Below, one piece after another: positions 61,331 through 64,000 of a DNA stretch of 64,000 bases. A program made the translations under genes and the position numbers. The notes beneath the pieces were generated by a model. It ran no database searches and was not told where the DNA came from. It saw only the letters and a program-made list of their open reading frames with translations. Each line of letters begins with the position of its first letter. The first letter of the stretch is position 1. The stretch comes from Casuarina equisetifolia (Eukaryota; Streptophyta; Magnoliopsida; Fagales; Casuarinaceae), in the NCBI GenBank assembly GCA_028551475.1, contig CM052358.1, positions 19,680,853-19,744,852 of the forward strand, in the 5' to 3' direction.

Positions 61331-63154
61331 AGAAGATGCACACAATATAGGGAAACAATGGTAACTTCTCATTGGATAACAGAGTGCATACATCAGAAGG
61401 ACTTCGAAACCTTAATCTACCACTAGTGGCACTCTCTTTTTCCCATCCACATTCCTAATGTTCACCTTTGTCTTCCCCAAAATAAACAAAAGTGAAGCTA
61501 ACTTCCTTCTCTATTTTTCCTTGTCTAATATTGGACGTTTTCTAATGGTTACTACTCACATGTGGCCTTGTCTTATAGGTCCATTTCAAATGGCTCATTA
61601 CGCTCTTCTTTTCAAAAGGGGCTAGCTTTTGCCAGGTTATAGTCACCTTGCATTTTCCAATGCATCTAATTAGGGTGACCGCTCATCATTTGACTCTAAC
61701 CACATAGGTAGATTAAGACATTCTCCCTAAACATATCATCTAGCTCCTCATCATTCTAAAGCTACATGCAATGGCTAGCCTCTTTGTCACTTTCCTCAGC
61801 AAATCTTGCGTGTGCGTATTCAACACCTTTGCATTTCTCCACATCAAGGCATTCCTTGGACTAGGTACTCTCCCTTTGAGGACTCTCTTGGTCTCCCATG
61901 TCTCCACTAGTTTGACGCCTTCTCTATCAACCCACAATGTGCCTCTATGGCTCATTCTTGGTGTCGGTCCACCTTAGGCCTTAACTTCCATCTCTTCCTT
62001 TAAATGGAGTAGGGCATAACACTTGGCCCCTTTGGCTAAAATTGCAATAGCTAATCTAGAAAATTTGATGTTGGTCTAGTCATAGAGAGAAGACACGCAA
62101 GGAAAGATATCAACTCTTCCCAAACTACCTTAAATCACCACCAGACGAATTTTATTGTACTCTCCCTTCTGTCCATGACGTCTAGTTCTACCTATTTTCA
62201 AATTTAGGCGCAACGAATCATATAATCAATAGTGTAGGCCAACAAAAGAATATACTTCTATAAGTACTATGGTAACCTAAGAAGGAGTTTGGATTAGTTT
62301 GTGGCCTATTTATTATTTTTTTATTCCTTTTAAAAACTCAATCACGTGTACACAAGATTTGCAACACAATTATATAGGAATGAAAGACTTCAATCTCAAT
62401 CAAAAGAAAAACAATCAATGTGCGAAGTATGTATCAACTTGGTTTTGAATGAAAATGAATTATTCAATCAACACACAAACCAATTTAAACATGTATATTA
62501 TAGAAATTATGTGAATAATACCCGTGAATAGTAACTATATGATTCAAACCCAAAATATAAACTTAAATGATTTAGGGTTTCATGAGAAAGATGAAACTTT
62601 TATTGTCATGGCTTTCTTGCATTGCTTCTTTCGGTTTCTACATTGTATTTTTCCTACTTTGCACTCACACACCAACATAGTTAAAGAGTAAAAAAAAGAG
62701 TAAAAAATAAGCTTTATTCTCATTCCTTCTATTAAAAGGCTTAATTTAAAGCTAGTGCAAATGTTAAAAGAGCACTTCTTTCATTAAAGTTTCACTACAA
62801 TGGGTTGTATATTCAGTGATGAACTTTTGTCTTGCATACATGCTCTTGCATGCAAGCGACATTAGGTTCAAGGTCCCACATGATAGAACAAATTTAACTT
62901 AAGTTTTGATATAATGTTATAAGGACACCCTACCTAAAAGTTAGCTTAAAAGTTAAATGAGCACTTGCAAATTCAATTTGGCTATGGTACTATATCAAAG
63001 GCCCAAAGGCTCAACCCAAATTTAGCTCTAAAGTTATTCTTTCATTTTGTTAATGGTACAATCTTGCCACATCAGCCAAGCAAGATTTTCAAATTCTCCA
63101 TTAAACAAATATTCCAAAGAGTGTATTGGCCACCAACCACAAGATCCATAAGAT
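61331..63154. other. Repeat-derived intergenic DNA
   Basis: Open frames are short and unrecognised. The frame at 61771-61977 has no family. Text around 62860-63000 resembles dispersed intergenic repeats seen elsewhere in plants. No gene is supported. Confidence 0.45.
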
Positions 63155-64000
63155 GATGCCACATTCAAATTCAAATCAAGACAATGAATTCAAAGTTGAA
63201 TATTATCCTTACATTTTCAAACCTTTAAATGTCTTCCTAATTTGTAATAGTTGACTATCATTTATGTTGTTATTTTCTTTCCTAGGTTAGAGATCTTATT
63301 CACTCCTATATATAAGGTCTAGTCCTGTATACATTCTCTTATCGAATTCCAAACCTTTTTTTCACATATTATGTCAACACTCTTGTCTACAGATTTTACT
63401 TCGATTTAAGAATTTCTCTACAAAATTTAATTATTTTATAAAATTAATTCTTCTAACTTGGTATCATTTGCCACCAGCACATGCCCCTCTATTTTTTTTC
63501 GATCTTAAATATCCAATGCCCACCCAAAACAACCATATCCACACTACCACACATGCCTTACCTTTACCCACACCTTATGATCCAACTGTCCCTACTATTT
63601 GTGTTCACTTAGAAGGAAACTACTTAGTCTGGAAAGCACATAAGCCGTACCTACATGCTTATGGAGTTTTGAGTATCCTCAATAGCTCATATCTTTGCCC
63701 ATCTGAATTCATCATAAACACCATTGACAACAAAACCATTGTGCACAACTCCAATCCTGCTTATCAAGATTGGCTTGTTTAAGACCAAACTACTCGAGGC
63801 TGGATCCTAAACACCAACAATGACAATGTCATGACCAATGTTGCATAATACCCCACCTCTACTAAAATCTGAAATGCTTTTGTAAAAGAGTTTCATACCC
63901 ACAGCATAGCCCATGCCTCTACCCTTTGACTCCACCTTGGCCATCAACAAAGGCCATCATTTAATCACTGACTTTATGTAGGAACTTGATGTCATTGTTG
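63155..64000 (+). mobile_element. Second Ty1/copia fossil, 5' end, running off the window
   Basis: Its parts in order are an LTR-like stretch with a TATA word (CTCCTATATATAAGG at about 63304-63318), a primer-site-like TGGTATCA at 63459-63466, then gag with the signature LEGNYLVWKAHKPYLHAYGV. It resembles the fossil at 58285 but is a separate, diverged copy. It is broken and cut by the window edge. It looks old. Confidence 0.65.

Overview
This is a nuclear segment from a flowering plant, most likely a eudicot and possibly woody. It is AT-rich, the genes carry many introns, intergenic spaces are long, and the recognisable proteins are plant families: a WIP zinc finger, BASS4, a TFL1/CEN-type PEBP, a DYW-class PPR and a plant alpha/beta hydrolase. 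The species cannot be named from the sequence alone. Exon borders below were read by eye from splice sites, phase and remembered family sequences; no alignment was run.

Layout: 1-7989 is gene-poor. A two-exon WIP C2H2 zinc-finger gene lies on the minus strand at 7990-10388. From 10389 to 20900 there is intergenic DNA with several small tandem repeats and a cluster of GGCCCA-type promoter motifs. A 14-exon gene for the plastid carrier BASS4 occupies 20901-30952 on the plus strand. From 30953 to 38118 there is intergenic DNA with a foldback (MITE-like) element and a coding-like minus-strand patch of unknown identity. A four-exon TFL1/CENTRORADIALIS-like floral repressor is on the minus strand at 38119-39097, with a TATA box. 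From 39098 to about 44700 the DNA is AT-rich and repeat-laden.

From 44.8 to 57.9 kb a segmental duplication carries two copies of an alpha/beta hydrolase gene. The first has a premature stop before its catalytic Asp and His; the second is open throughout. An intronless 653-residue PPR-DYW gene lies between them. From 57.9 kb to the end the window is retrotransposon debris, with at least two Ty1/copia gag fossils and LTR-like segments.

The genes do not form a pathway. They cover developmental transcription (WIP), control of flowering and meristem fate (CEN), plastid metabolite transport (BASS4), organellar RNA editing (PPR-DYW) and an esterase-like enzyme of unknown substrate. The most unusual sequence features are three apparent GC-AG introns (one in BASS4 and one shared by both hydrolase copies), the single nonsense codon in an otherwise intact hydrolase copy, and an uncharacterised coding-like patch near 32.1-32.4 kb. 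I found no clear new biological system.
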